Source of the DNA: a virus
Reading direction: 5' to 3' (one strand)
Length of the DNA stretch: 24,524 nucleotides
Virus record (IMG/VR): IMGVR_UViG_3300010396_001256
Coordinates: 1 to 24,524 of that record
Under the pieces are notes generated by a model, which saw only the letters and a program-made list of their open reading frames with translations, did no database searches and was not told the DNA's origin. The position numbers were made by a program, and so were the translations under genes. Each line of letters opens with the position of its first letter. The stretch's first letter is position 1. This document shows positions 1 through 6,970 of this stretch, piece after piece.

Positions 1-540
1 ATGAGGCTGATAGCAGCAGCGGCGATCGCCGCGTTCGCGCTGGCAGGAACTGCCGCCGCAGCAGACGGAGCTTGCACGCCGAAATTCGACTTCGAAGGCC
101 TGCACATCGGCGATCAGGGTAACGACCACACTGACAGATGCGCCGCATACGGCGATGCGGTCAACGAGATCGTCAGGTGCGTCAAGACGATCTGGTCAGG
201 AAGCACCCGCATCGAGACTGAGGCCTATTATATCGACGACAAGCTCGCTGGCCTGAAGGTGAATTACTCGTCGGGCGACTTCGATGCGGTCATCGCGGCC
301 TATACGCAGAAGTTCGGCTGCGCACCTTCATTGCGACATCTGCCGGCGACCAACGGCTTCGGTGGCGCGCTGGATCAGCAGCTGGCCACCTGGCACACGA
401 CGGACGGGGATTTCTCGCTGGCGAAGTACCAGCCCGGAGTGGCGGGAGAAGGCAGCGGCTTCCTGTTCGGCCCGGCGTTGGACGCGAAACTTCACGGCTT
501 AGGGCAGCAGGCAGCAGGCGCGCTGGCTGGCAAGCTCTGA
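1..540 (+). CDS. exported protein, moron-like, function unknown
   Basis: The 179-residue product opens with a clear Sec signal peptide: Arg-2 followed by an Ala-rich hydrophobic stretch and a probable cleavage after the AAA at about residue 20. The mature part has four cysteines (C25, C47, C60, C107), which suggests two disulfides and a periplasmic location. I do not recognise a family with certainty. Small exported proteins of this size occur as lysogenic-conversion genes at the ends of prophages. The gene runs opposite to, and converges on, the late operon, which is the usual setting of a moron. The window begins exactly at its ATG, so an upstream start and its promoter cannot be judged. 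It could instead be the first host gene beyond an undetected attL. Confidence 0.75.
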   Translation: MRLIAAAAIAAFALAGTAAAADGACTPKFDFEGLHIGDQGNDHTDRCAAYGDAVNEIVRCVKTIWSGSTRIETEAYYIDDKLAGLKVNYSSGDFDAVIAAYTQKFGCAPSLRHLPATNGFGGALDQQLATWHTTDGDFSLAKYQPGVAGEGSGFLFGPALDAKLHGLGQQAAGALAGKL

Positions 541-689
541 TCTGGAGCGGTCTGTCTGCGAGCGGTGAACGCCTTCCCCCGGCAGCGCGACCTCGCGTCG
601 GCGATCCAGCCGCTGTGCTTCTCGTGCGCGCACCAGCGCTGGGCATAGCCGCCGCGCGCGGCGACCCAGAAGCAGCCGTCGCAGATCAC
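492..689 (-). CDS. small cysteine-rich protein, possible last gene of late operon
   Basis: This is a 65-codon frame with a GTG start; no ATG is available because an in-frame TAG lies 18 bases upstream. The N-terminal half has a believable metal-site pattern: CDGC near residues 3-6, then WCAHE around residue 19 and RCRG around residue 35. That resembles small zinc-binding phage proteins, while the C-terminal third looks like low-complexity translation. The GTG overlaps the stop of the frame just upstream in a GTGA junction, the same coupling style used through the late operon. Its end overlaps the last 49 bases of the convergent exported-protein gene on the other strand. The function is unknown and the call is tentative. 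Confidence 0.4.
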   Translation of the reverse strand: MICDGCFWVAARGGYAQRWCAHEKHSGWIADARSRCRGKAFTARRQTAPDQSLPASAPAACCPKP

Positions 690-820
690 TTGCGAGGCCT
701 CACGCTATGCTGCCTTCGTCCCTGCCCGAGCGCCGGCAGCGCCTGGTAGCCCCCATGCAGGCGCCATAGCCCGAAGCGCGTCCAGATCCAGAGCTTTACG
801 GGGCTGTGACTTTGACCCAT
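686..820 (-). CDS. possible tiny Trp/Arg-rich protein
   Basis: This 44-codon frame overlaps the end of the fibronectin-III gene and ends in a GTGA overlap with the next small frame. After about residue 8 it reads as an amphipathic Trp/Leu/Arg-rich segment (KLWIWTRFGLWRLHGGY). There is no clear ribosome binding site before the ATG at 820. Translation could rely on coupling from the upstream gene. The only support is its position and the overlap, so it may not be a gene. Confidence 0.22.
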   Translation of the reverse strand: MGQSHSPVKLWIWTRFGLWRLHGGYQALPALGQGRRQHSVRPRK

Positions 821-1176
821 GGCGTAACCGTATGGGTATAGCCATCCGCTCCCCTCGCCAAGAGCCATGCTGCGTAGACGGCTCCGCTGGTCAGCCCCGT
901 GAGCGTGTAGCTCGTGGCCGAGGCGGGTATGCCGTCGATGAAGCTCACGTCGTAGGCGTCTATCCGTTCGTACACCATGACGTAGTGGTCTACGGTGAAG
1001 GGCGCGCCGTAATCATCGATCGTGGGGGTGTCCCAGGTGATCGTGAGCTGGCCGGGAATCGCTGTGCATGCATTACAGGCCGCCAGCGGGCCGAAGGGGA
1101 TGATGGGGTGAGCGGTCCACTGTCCCGCGCGCGCCAGCGGCGCCAGCGCGAGCAGGAGCGGCCAGAGCGCCTTCAT
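796..1176 (-). CDS. secreted single fibronectin type III domain protein
   Basis: The 126-residue product starts with a typical signal peptide (MKALWPLLLALAPLARA, probable cleavage near residue 17). It is followed by one fibronectin type III-like beta-sandwich: a GQLTITWDTP strand, a DHYVMVYER strand, and the TSYTLTGLTSG turn near residues 88-98. Cysteines C34 and C37 form a CxxC pair near the mature N terminus. FN3 domains in phage proteins usually mediate weak binding to cell-surface glycans or proteins. Here the domain stands alone with an export signal and not as part of a tail fibre. The ATG overlaps the stop of the papain-like gene (ATGA), so it is co-translated with the lysis-like cassette. 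The FN3 assignment is by pattern and the role is unknown. Confidence 0.75.
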   Translation of the reverse strand: MKALWPLLLALAPLARAGQWTAHPIIPFGPLAACNACTAIPGQLTITWDTPTIDDYGAPFTVDHYVMVYERIDAYDVSFIDGIPASATSYTLTGLTSGAVYAAWLLARGADGYTHTVTPWVKVTAP

Positions 1177-1979
1177 GCGGCCTTACTGATCGCCCGCATC
1201 GCATCGACCAGGTCGGGCTCGGACTGCCCGAACGGCGTCTTACCGGTACGCTCGACCCAGTCGCGGTCGATGATCCCGTAGACCTCGTCGACGTACTTGG
1301 CGAAGAACCGGTACGTCATGGTGTACTCGTAGCCCCACGAGATCACGATGAAGCGCTGCAGCTGATCGTCGTAGCCCACCAGGATGACCGCGTGGCCACC
1401 GACGATATCGGCAGTCCCGGGCTGCACGTCCCAGTCCGAATTCGGCGCCGTGAGCCCGTTCATCAGGAAGGACGGCACGTTGAAGCCGATATAGGCCACG
1501 CCGCAGTCCGCGATGGTGCGTTTCACGTCATCGAGGTGGCGCGGGTCGACCTCCACGAATGCGTCGATCTTGTGCCTGCCGCCCTGCCCAACCGGCGCGC
1601 CACGATTCAGCAGGTAGGTCAGCACATCCTGCTCGATGCCGCCCTGGTCGGTCGGATTCTCGCCGTTGACCAGCGGCGCATGCGGGTTGTAACCGCAGGC
1701 CTCGATGTACAGCATCATGACGTTGCTGTCCGGCTCGGTCTGCATGGGCGGGTTGGCGTTGGCCGTCCAGACCTGCAGGGAGTGGTAGACCGCTGCGCAT
1801 GTGCAGCAGCCGAGCTGATTGTTCAGCATGGCGCCCAGCGGTTGGCTGGCGATCGCGCGGCTGTAGTTGACGCTGGGAGGCAGCGGCGGGAGTTCCCGGC
1901 CAGCGAGAATGGACGATAGGTGCGGAACGCCGACGCGGCGGACGCGCGCGCGGCGGCCGAGCTTGAGGCTAATCGTCAT
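1173..1979 (-). CDS. papain-like (C1-type) cysteine peptidase-like phage protein
   Basis: The 268-residue product has the layout of a papain-fold peptidase without a propeptide. Residues 53-63 read NNQLGCCTCAA. Q55 and C61 are six residues apart, exactly as the oxyanion-hole Gln and catalytic Cys are in papain, and C58 falls where papain has its disulfide Cys. The His motif is GGHAVILVGYD with H196. The downstream block reads VISWG where papains usually have NSWG, so the catalytic Asn position carries Ile-213. No signal peptide is visible, and the first 20 residues are basic. It overlaps the upstream permuted hydrolase gene by 11 bases and the downstream FN3 gene by ATGA. A lytic, processing or toxin role is possible, and an inactive binding fold cannot be excluded. 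Confidence 0.72.
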   Translation of the reverse strand: MTISLKLGRRARVRRVGVPHLSSILAGRELPPLPPSVNYSRAIASQPLGAMLNNQLGCCTCAAVYHSLQVWTANANPPMQTEPDSNVMMLYIEACGYNPHAPLVNGENPTDQGGIEQDVLTYLLNRGAPVGQGGRHKIDAFVEVDPRHLDDVKRTIADCGVAYIGFNVPSFLMNGLTAPNSDWDVQPGTADIVGGHAVILVGYDDQLQRFIVISWGYEYTMTYRFFAKYVDEVYGIIDRDWVERTGKTPFGQSEPDLVDAMRAISKAA

Positions 1980-2460
1980 CGTTGAAGGACTCCCATACTT
2001 TCCCGCCGATCGCCCGGGCTAGCATCGCCAGGCCGTCGGGGGTTACTTGCTGAGGGGGAATGCCGATATCGCTCATGCGACCGCACTTCTGCAGCGCCTC
2101 GGCCTGAAGCGCCGAGCAGAACCACATGCCGTCATCCGCCGGCTGCGTTCCGAGGATGAAGGACAGGATCCCGCGCGAGTCGTACGGCCGGCCGATCTGG
2201 GATCGCAGGTAGCGCTCCCACGCAGCGTCCTGGGCAGCCGACGAGGGAATGTCGATTACCTGCCAACGCAGCCACTTTTCGTAACCGTCCGGGCGGATGC
2301 GCACGCCCGGAGGTTGGCCTCCGACATGGTCGTAGCGAGCGTCAAGGAGCTCGCCTGACGGCAGCACTGCTGCTGCATGGGAATAACCCCCGAAGCCGTT
2401 GCCCCACCAGCACAGGGCTTTGGAGGTCAGCCCTGTGCCTGCTACGACCTTGACGCGCAT
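1969..2460 (-). CDS. permuted papain-fold hydrolase, YiiX/NlpC-P60-like
   Basis: The 163-residue product carries the order typical of circularly permuted NlpC/P60 (YiiX/LRAT-type) enzymes. The His comes early in the YSHAAAVLPSGELLDA block (H28), the GRPYDSRGILSF segment lies near residues 90-101, and the nucleophile Cys comes late in the WFCSALQAEAL helix (C115). Family members hydrolyse amide or ester bonds in peptidoglycan, lipids or ubiquitin-like substrates. No signal peptide or membrane segment is present, so access to the cell wall would need a holin. The ATG overlaps the stop of the preceding gene (TGATG). Its place beside holin-like genes suggests a lysis or wall role, which is inference. 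Confidence 0.75.
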   Translation of the reverse strand: MRVKVVAGTGLTSKALCWWGNGFGGYSHAAAVLPSGELLDARYDHVGGQPPGVRIRPDGYEKWLRWQVIDIPSSAAQDAAWERYLRSQIGRPYDSRGILSFILGTQPADDGMWFCSALQAEALQKCGRMSDIGIPPQQVTPDGLAMLARAIGGKVWESFNDDD

Positions 2461-2834
2461 CAGCTGGCGGGCGCGCTGATGTACGCGTTCGCTGCCGCGG
2501 CCATTCCAGCGGCCGTGTCCTTCAGCGCCGTGAAGACGTCGCTGCCGATCAGCGGCGCGGCGGCCAGAAGCTGACCCTCGGAGGCCAGGAAGGGTGCGCC
2601 GATGGCCCAGGCCTGGTTCACCAGGAGCACGAGCCCGGGGTCAGAGGTCTTCACGATCAGCGCCTGGAACTGCTGGGCGGCTGCGACAATGTCGCCGTTG
2701 CCGGCTGTCGCGAAGATGCTGGAGACGGCCAGCGCCGCCTGCGCACGAGCGACCTTCGTCGGCTGATCCTTCGCGCCGAAGTCGATCGCGGCCACCGTGA
2801 GCGCAGTGGCGCCCTGCTGTGCAAATGGAATCAT
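2460..2834 (-). CDS. Ala-rich small phage protein, unknown function
   Basis: The 124-residue product is rich in alanine and short hydrophobic stretches (for example AALAVSSIFATAG near residue 33 and GLVLLVNQAWAIGAPFLA near residue 67). It has no charged N terminus typical of a signal peptide and no motif I recognise. Secondary structure is probably all-helical. It starts in an ATGA overlap with the upstream two-helix membrane protein and ends in a TGATG overlap with the permuted hydrolase, so it belongs to the same lysis-like cassette. It could be a membrane-associated partner of the holin-like protein. No function can be assigned. Confidence 0.65.
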   Translation of the reverse strand: MIPFAQQGATALTVAAIDFGAKDQPTKVARAQAALAVSSIFATAGNGDIVAAAQQFQALIVKTSDPGLVLLVNQAWAIGAPFLASEGQLLAAAPLIGSDVFTALKDTAAGMAAAANAYISAPAS

Positions 2835-3142
2835 TTTGAAACGCTCCCCGGATTTTCCGGATGTGGTGAAGGTTGCGTAGGGACTGCCTGCCTGAGCTCC
2901 GCGACGACTGCGCGCACGACGGCCGCAAGCTGGCTATTCGTAACCGCCGGCGGCGATGCCGCGGCCAGCAGCTCGAAATGGTGATAGACCCCGAAGGCGA
3001 TGGTCGCGAGCGTTGCCGCCAGCGTCGCGTACTGCTCGGGCGTCAGGTGCACATCGAGCTTCGCGAGCTGCGGGGCGATGATCGCCGCGAGCAGCGCCGC
3101 CATCACACGGTTGACGATCTGCATTGCGGTGAGCTGTTGCAT
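2831..3142 (-). CDS. putative holin-like two-helix membrane protein
   Basis: The 103-residue product has two hydrophobic segments, about residues 11-28 (VNRVMAALLAAIIAPQLA) and 40-62 (a threonine/alanine-rich helix ending in FELLAAA). A long polar C-terminal tail rich in Pro and Ser follows. Size, two-helix topology and location fit a class II holin or similar membrane pore former, but small two-helix phage proteins are diverse and the sequence itself is not diagnostic. A GAGGG ribosome binding site lies at the end of the upstream DUF5675-like gene, two bases of spacing separate the stop and start, and the 3' end overlaps the next gene by ATGA. Confidence 0.6.
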   Translation of the reverse strand: MQQLTAMQIVNRVMAALLAAIIAPQLAKLDVHLTPEQYATLAATLATIAFGVYHHFELLAAASPPAVTNSQLAAVVRAVVAELRQAVPTQPSPHPENPGSVSK

Positions 3143-3144
3143 GG

Positions 3145-3636
3145 CTATCCCTCGCGCGGCGCGGTGATCGCGTCGCGAATGATGGTCAGCTGGTGGATAT
3201 CGTTTTCGCTCAGCATGAGCAGCTCGCGCAGCCGTTCGAATGCCTCGCGACTGTTCTGGACGGCTGGCTCGACCTGGTGCGTGCAGCCATCGCCAGCACC
3301 ATCGAGCATTGGCTCGCCCGACAGGCCGACCGCGATGCAGCCCTGTAGCTCGCGCGCGAAGTTCGCGCAGTGGATCTCTATCTCGGTCCTGACGCCCTCG
3401 GGCGCGAGCGTCCTGCCCCAGACGCCGAGTGCCGGGTTATGCAGGCGCCAGGTCTGACCGTGCTTGGGCGAGAGGTACGGCAGGAGTTCGTAGTCGCCCG
3501 CAGGCACGCAGGATCGACCGGCCAGGTTGTCTCGCCAGGGCAGCTCGATCGTGCTGAGCGTCAGATTGCCGGCGGCGAGCGTGCCGACCTGGGCGATGTC
3601 GCCGCGCGAGCTCGTCGAACGAAGCGTCAGGTTCAT
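3145..3636 (-). CDS. DUF5675-like protein in lysis region
   Basis: I take ATG at 3636, which overlaps the upstream stop (ATGA); the frame is open further upstream but that part is antisense-like. The 163-residue product fits the DUF5675 family. It has a TIELPWRDN block near residue 29, CVPAGDYEL near 43-51, and the family's IHxxN...xGCI signature as IEIHCANFARELQGCIAVG near residues 86-104. This protein also has a C-terminal extension with a helical NSREAFERLRELL segment. Family members lie in phage lysis or tail-end regions and their biochemical activity is not settled. The His...Gly-Cys arrangement recalls L,D-transpeptidase active sites, but that is only a resemblance. A cell-wall role is inferred from the position between holin-like genes. 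Confidence 0.75.
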   Translation of the reverse strand: MNLTLRSTSSRGDIAQVGTLAAGNLTLSTIELPWRDNLAGRSCVPAGDYELLPYLSPKHGQTWRLHNPALGVWGRTLAPEGVRTEIEIHCANFARELQGCIAVGLSGEPMLDGAGDGCTHQVEPAVQNSREAFERLRELLMLSENDIHQLTIIRDAITAPREG

Positions 3637-3869
3637 TTGTGCCCCGTTCTGACAATCCAGTGCACGATCTCCGCGATCGCGGCGCCAAGGCCGCCAGCGG
3701 CCGTCAACATGGCGGTCAAGGTCGCTTTCCCGCCGCGCTGGCGATTGACCCATGAGACGACATGCGCGAGGTCCTCTTCGATTCTTTCCAGCCGCACGCC
3801 GATCTGTTCCTGCACGCCCTCCAGCCGACCGATCGCCCGATCGGAGTTGCTCTCGACAGGCGCGGTCAT
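3633..3869 (-). CDS. XhlA-like small coiled-coil plus membrane-anchor protein
   Basis: The start is the ATG at 3869, which overlaps the stop of the J-like gene (ATGA). The 78-residue product has an amphipathic helix from about residue 10 to 43 (RAIGRLEGVQEQIG, RLERIEEDLAHVV), a short basic turn (NRQRGGK), and one hydrophobic segment at about 49-73 ending in WIVRTGHK. This architecture matches the haemolysin XhlA type of phage lysis-associated protein and also some pinholins and spanin-like anchors. It is the first gene after the tail genes and the first of the lysis-like cassette. Assignment rests on topology and position, not on conserved residues. Confidence 0.65.
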   Translation of the reverse strand: MTAPVESNSDRAIGRLEGVQEQIGVRLERIEEDLAHVVSWVNRQRGGKATLTAMLTAAGGLGAAIAEIVHWIVRTGHK

Positions 3870-6800
3870 TCCAGCTCTGCCGTGATCTCGGTGCCGGAGG
3901 CAACGCCGTCGAGAATGCTGCTGCCGTTCCACTGCCACCGGGCTTCGCCGCCGAAGTCGCCGACGACGAAGGTGTAATCGGCGGCGCTCGTGGCCAGCGT
4001 TCCGCGGCTCCCCAGATCGAGTGTCGTGAAGGCGCTCTGCCCTGGGTTCCCTGACGGACAATTAATAACCAGGGTCGTGAAATCGGTGGGCGAGCTCGCG
4101 CTGTTGAATTGCGTGTGCAGCTCTGTGATCGTCCCGAACGGACAAGAGCGGCTCTCGATGGTCCCGAAGCTGCCGTCCGTCACGCCGTAGAGCGTCTGGA
4201 CGAAGAAAGGCGGATCGCTCCCATCGGCCTGGCCGAGAAGGAACTTGATCGACCCGAGGGCGGGAGGCGCGCAAGCGATCGAGACGCTGCAGTCTGGGTG
4301 CGCCACCTGGCCGAACTCATCCGTGACGGTGCACCGGAGCGTGCCGCTATAGGTCGTCCCGGGCCTCATGCCGACGCCGGTGACGGTGGTCGCCTGGCTC
4401 GACGGCGAGACGATCGACAGGCCAGCGCCGCCGCTCGCCCAGGCCCAGCTGAACGTGTAAGGCGCCGAGCCGCCGCTCGGCATCGCGGTCGTGCCCCCGG
4501 TCGTCTGCGTCGTGGCAGAGCTGCCCGCCAAAGAGAGGCTCGTGGGCGAGCAGGTCGCTGTCAGGGTCGTCTCGCAGGCGATCTCGACGCTAACGTTGAT
4601 CAGGGTCGTCTGGCCGAGCGCGTCCGTCACCGTGCACTGAGCGACGCCCGAATAGGCGTTGCCCTGGGTCATTCCGGAGCCGGTGAACGAGGTCGAGGCG
4701 GCTGATGCGTTGCCGATCGAGAGATTCGCGCCGCCTGTCAGCCACACCCAGGCGTACGTGTAGGCAGGCGTGCCGCCGTGCGGCGTGACGGTGACCGCAG
4801 GCGTCGTCTGCGTGGAACCCGGGCCGCCGGTCGTGACGCTGGACTTATCGACGGCCGCCGAGAGCACGCCAGGGGTGATGGCCGCGGCCGCCAGCCCACT
4901 GCCGGTCGGGAACTCTTCGGAAAAGTTTCCCTGCAGGTCCCGCACTCGCACCCAGTAATAGCGCGTGGTCGAGTCCGACTTATTCAGGACGAAATAGCTG
5001 ATCGCCCCTTCCTGAATCTTCGTCGCGCCAGAGAATGGCGAAGAGCTCGTCGACTCGTACAGCTCCACGACGCTGCCGGGCGTGAGCGTCCCGACGGCCA
5101 CCGTCAGCACGATCTGGCCAGGGTACGAGCTTGCCGTCAGCCCTGTCGGCGCGTCTGGGATCTTCAGGCCGATCGAGGGATAACTATTGCCGGCTAGGAC
5201 TTCATATTCCTCTACGGCCATGTCGGCGTAAGCGTCGGCATTCTCGATGGTGCCGGTGATCGAGACCAGCCCGGATGCGCCGAGGAACTTCCAGCTCGAG
5301 CAGCGGAAGATCTGCTCCGACCAGCCATATTCCGGGATCGTCACGAAGAACGTGTCCCACAGCCCGATCTTCATCGCCTTGGGCGATAGGCCGTTGAACG
5401 TGATGCTGGTTTTGTTCCTCGACAGCTGCAGCAGCACGTTTGCCAGACGCTGTGCGCGGAAGCTCGAGCGCGTCAGCGGCAGAGCAATCGTCCGGGTGTA
5501 TTGCCCGTTGTCGTCGTCCTGATAGGTGGCATTCTGGCGCGTCGGGAAGGACGACTGCTGCCAGCCACGCGTCTCATCGAAGAAGGTCCCGGCCACCGCG
5601 TTATAGACGTCCTCGCCCTGTGGATGCGTCTGCACCGCGACCGAGTCGAGCACATCGTCTGCGGTGATCTCGATCAGCGGCGTCGAGTAGGCGCCCGCAT
5701 GGATCCGGTACTTGCCAGCCGCCCACGACACCTTTCCATTCATGGCCGCGAGCATGTTATTGAGCGTGTCGGCGAAGGTATCCGCGCAGCTGACCTGGCC
5801 ATCGATCGTGAAGCGCGCCTGCGTCGTCGAGGTGGCGCCGGTCGTGCCGAATTGCCCGACAGCGCCGCTCACTGTGACGCCGGAAAACGCGGGGAATACG
5901 GCGGCCGTAAAGTCATCCGTGACGGACGTGACCTCGTGCATGGCACCGTCCGGGTCCATCACGAAATCGCCCACGACGAGCTCGCGCAGGAAGGACGTCG
6001 CCAGGCCCTTGAGCGCGATGCTGCCATTGGTCCATGTGAGCGAGCCCGATAGGATCGGCAGGGGCACCGTCACAGGCTCATCACAGGCATTCGCGGCGTC
6101 GATCGAGTAGCTGTCATCGATCTGGGAGTCGGAGATGCCAATCCCCAGCCGGTTATCGGCGACCTGCACGTCATACGTGCGCGAGCCGCCGGTCAGGTAG
6201 TCGCGCGCACACAGCGCTGCATTGTTAGACCATGCCCAGCTAGTCGGGTCGCTCGCTCGCTGCGCGCCGCTGCCGCCGTTGATAGAGTCCTGGCGCGGGT
6301 CGTAGACCCTGCGGCCTTTCACGACCGAGAAGAATGCCTGCGGCGCGCCGTCCGGATAGACGTCGGCGTTGTGCTCCATCCGGAACACGCGGTAGGCGAT
6401 GCCGTTGCCGCGGTGGTTGGTGTCCAGGTTCCATACCGGAATGTTCGCAGCAAGCTCCGAGTCGATCGCCTGATCTGAGCTCCCAAGGTGCGTCGTGATC
6501 TTGAGATAGCCGTTGAAGCCGACCAGGTTGCCCAGATCGTCCTTTAGCCCATTGGCGACGATGCCAGTCGAAGGATCGATGTCGCTGGCCCGGACGTAGC
6601 GCGTGTCGAGCGCCGCATCGGACATCGACTCGCACTGGTGCGTCGCATAGACGACCACGAAGTAGAGAAATTTCCCGCCGTCGCCGCCCAGCTCGAAGAA
6701 GGCGAGATACCCGCCGGTGAGCGACTCGCCATAGAGCATCTGCCGCGGCGCGATCGTGCCGGTAATGGTGACGTTGGGCGATGGCGCCGAGTTGGGCGGC

Positions 6801-6970
6801 TTTTTCCCACCAGTCAGCAGCCGCCCGGCAATCGCCGTCGAGAAAGAGATCGCGAGTGTGCCGATTATCTCAGTCGCTACGAACGCGACCTCGGCCAGCG
6901 TCTCCGCGGCGCCGCCGGCGACGAGCGCTTCGAAGACTGCACCCGCCACATACGCAATCGCCGGAGGCAT
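3866..6970 (-). CDS. J-like tail-tip / central tail protein with FN3 and Ig-like domains
   Basis: The 1034-residue product sits where lambda gpJ does and should form the tail tip and contact the receptor. The N terminus has a hydrophobic segment (about residues 5-50) and the GGKKPPNSAPSPNV linker, then a hub region with VYDPRQ near residue 223. An FN3-like module starts at PDAPTGLTASSYPG, near residue 605. Two tandem Ig/PKD-like repeats follow at about 705-800 and 803-900. They share YAWVW/FSWAW, SG.GM, YSG and CTVTD.(L/F)GQ positions. A distinct domain covers 905-1034 and is probably the receptor-facing end. The gene starts directly after the upstream TAA and overlaps the next gene by ATGA. 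Domain calls are by motif reading. Confidence 0.85.
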   Translation of the reverse strand: MPPAIAYVAGAVFEALVAGGAAETLAEVAFVATEIIGTLAISFSTAIAGRLLTGGKKPPNSAPSPNVTITGTIAPRQMLYGESLTGGYLAFFELGGDGGKFLYFVVVYATHQCESMSDAALDTRYVRASDIDPSTGIVANGLKDDLGNLVGFNGYLKITTHLGSSDQAIDSELAANIPVWNLDTNHRGNGIAYRVFRMEHNADVYPDGAPQAFFSVVKGRRVYDPRQDSINGGSGAQRASDPTSWAWSNNAALCARDYLTGGSRTYDVQVADNRLGIGISDSQIDDSYSIDAANACDEPVTVPLPILSGSLTWTNGSIALKGLATSFLRELVVGDFVMDPDGAMHEVTSVTDDFTAAVFPAFSGVTVSGAVGQFGTTGATSTTQARFTIDGQVSCADTFADTLNNMLAAMNGKVSWAAGKYRIHAGAYSTPLIEITADDVLDSVAVQTHPQGEDVYNAVAGTFFDETRGWQQSSFPTRQNATYQDDDNGQYTRTIALPLTRSSFRAQRLANVLLQLSRNKTSITFNGLSPKAMKIGLWDTFFVTIPEYGWSEQIFRCSSWKFLGASGLVSITGTIENADAYADMAVEEYEVLAGNSYPSIGLKIPDAPTGLTASSYPGQIVLTVAVGTLTPGSVVELYESTSSSPFSGATKIQEGAISYFVLNKSDSTTRYYWVRVRDLQGNFSEEFPTGSGLAAAAITPGVLSAAVDKSSVTTGGPGSTQTTPAVTVTPHGGTPAYTYAWVWLTGGANLSIGNASAASTSFTGSGMTQGNAYSGVAQCTVTDALGQTTLINVSVEIACETTLTATCSPTSLSLAGSSATTQTTGGTTAMPSGGSAPYTFSWAWASGGAGLSIVSPSSQATTVTGVGMRPGTTYSGTLRCTVTDEFGQVAHPDCSVSIACAPPALGSIKFLLGQADGSDPPFFVQTLYGVTDGSFGTIESRSCPFGTITELHTQFNSASSPTDFTTLVINCPSGNPGQSAFTTLDLGSRGTLATSAADYTFVVGDFGGEARWQWNGSSILDGVASGTEITAELE

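Noticed and set aside
541-560. TGGAGCGG at 543-550 as a possible attL copy of the tRNA end
   Set aside because: Identity to the tRNA 3' end is only about eight bases and stops at once, too short for an attachment core.
2840-2870. CCGGA-AAA-TCCGG hairpin at the end of the holin-like gene
   Set aside because: It has a five-bp stem inside coding sequence and is not followed by a U tract; the next gene is coupled by ATGA.
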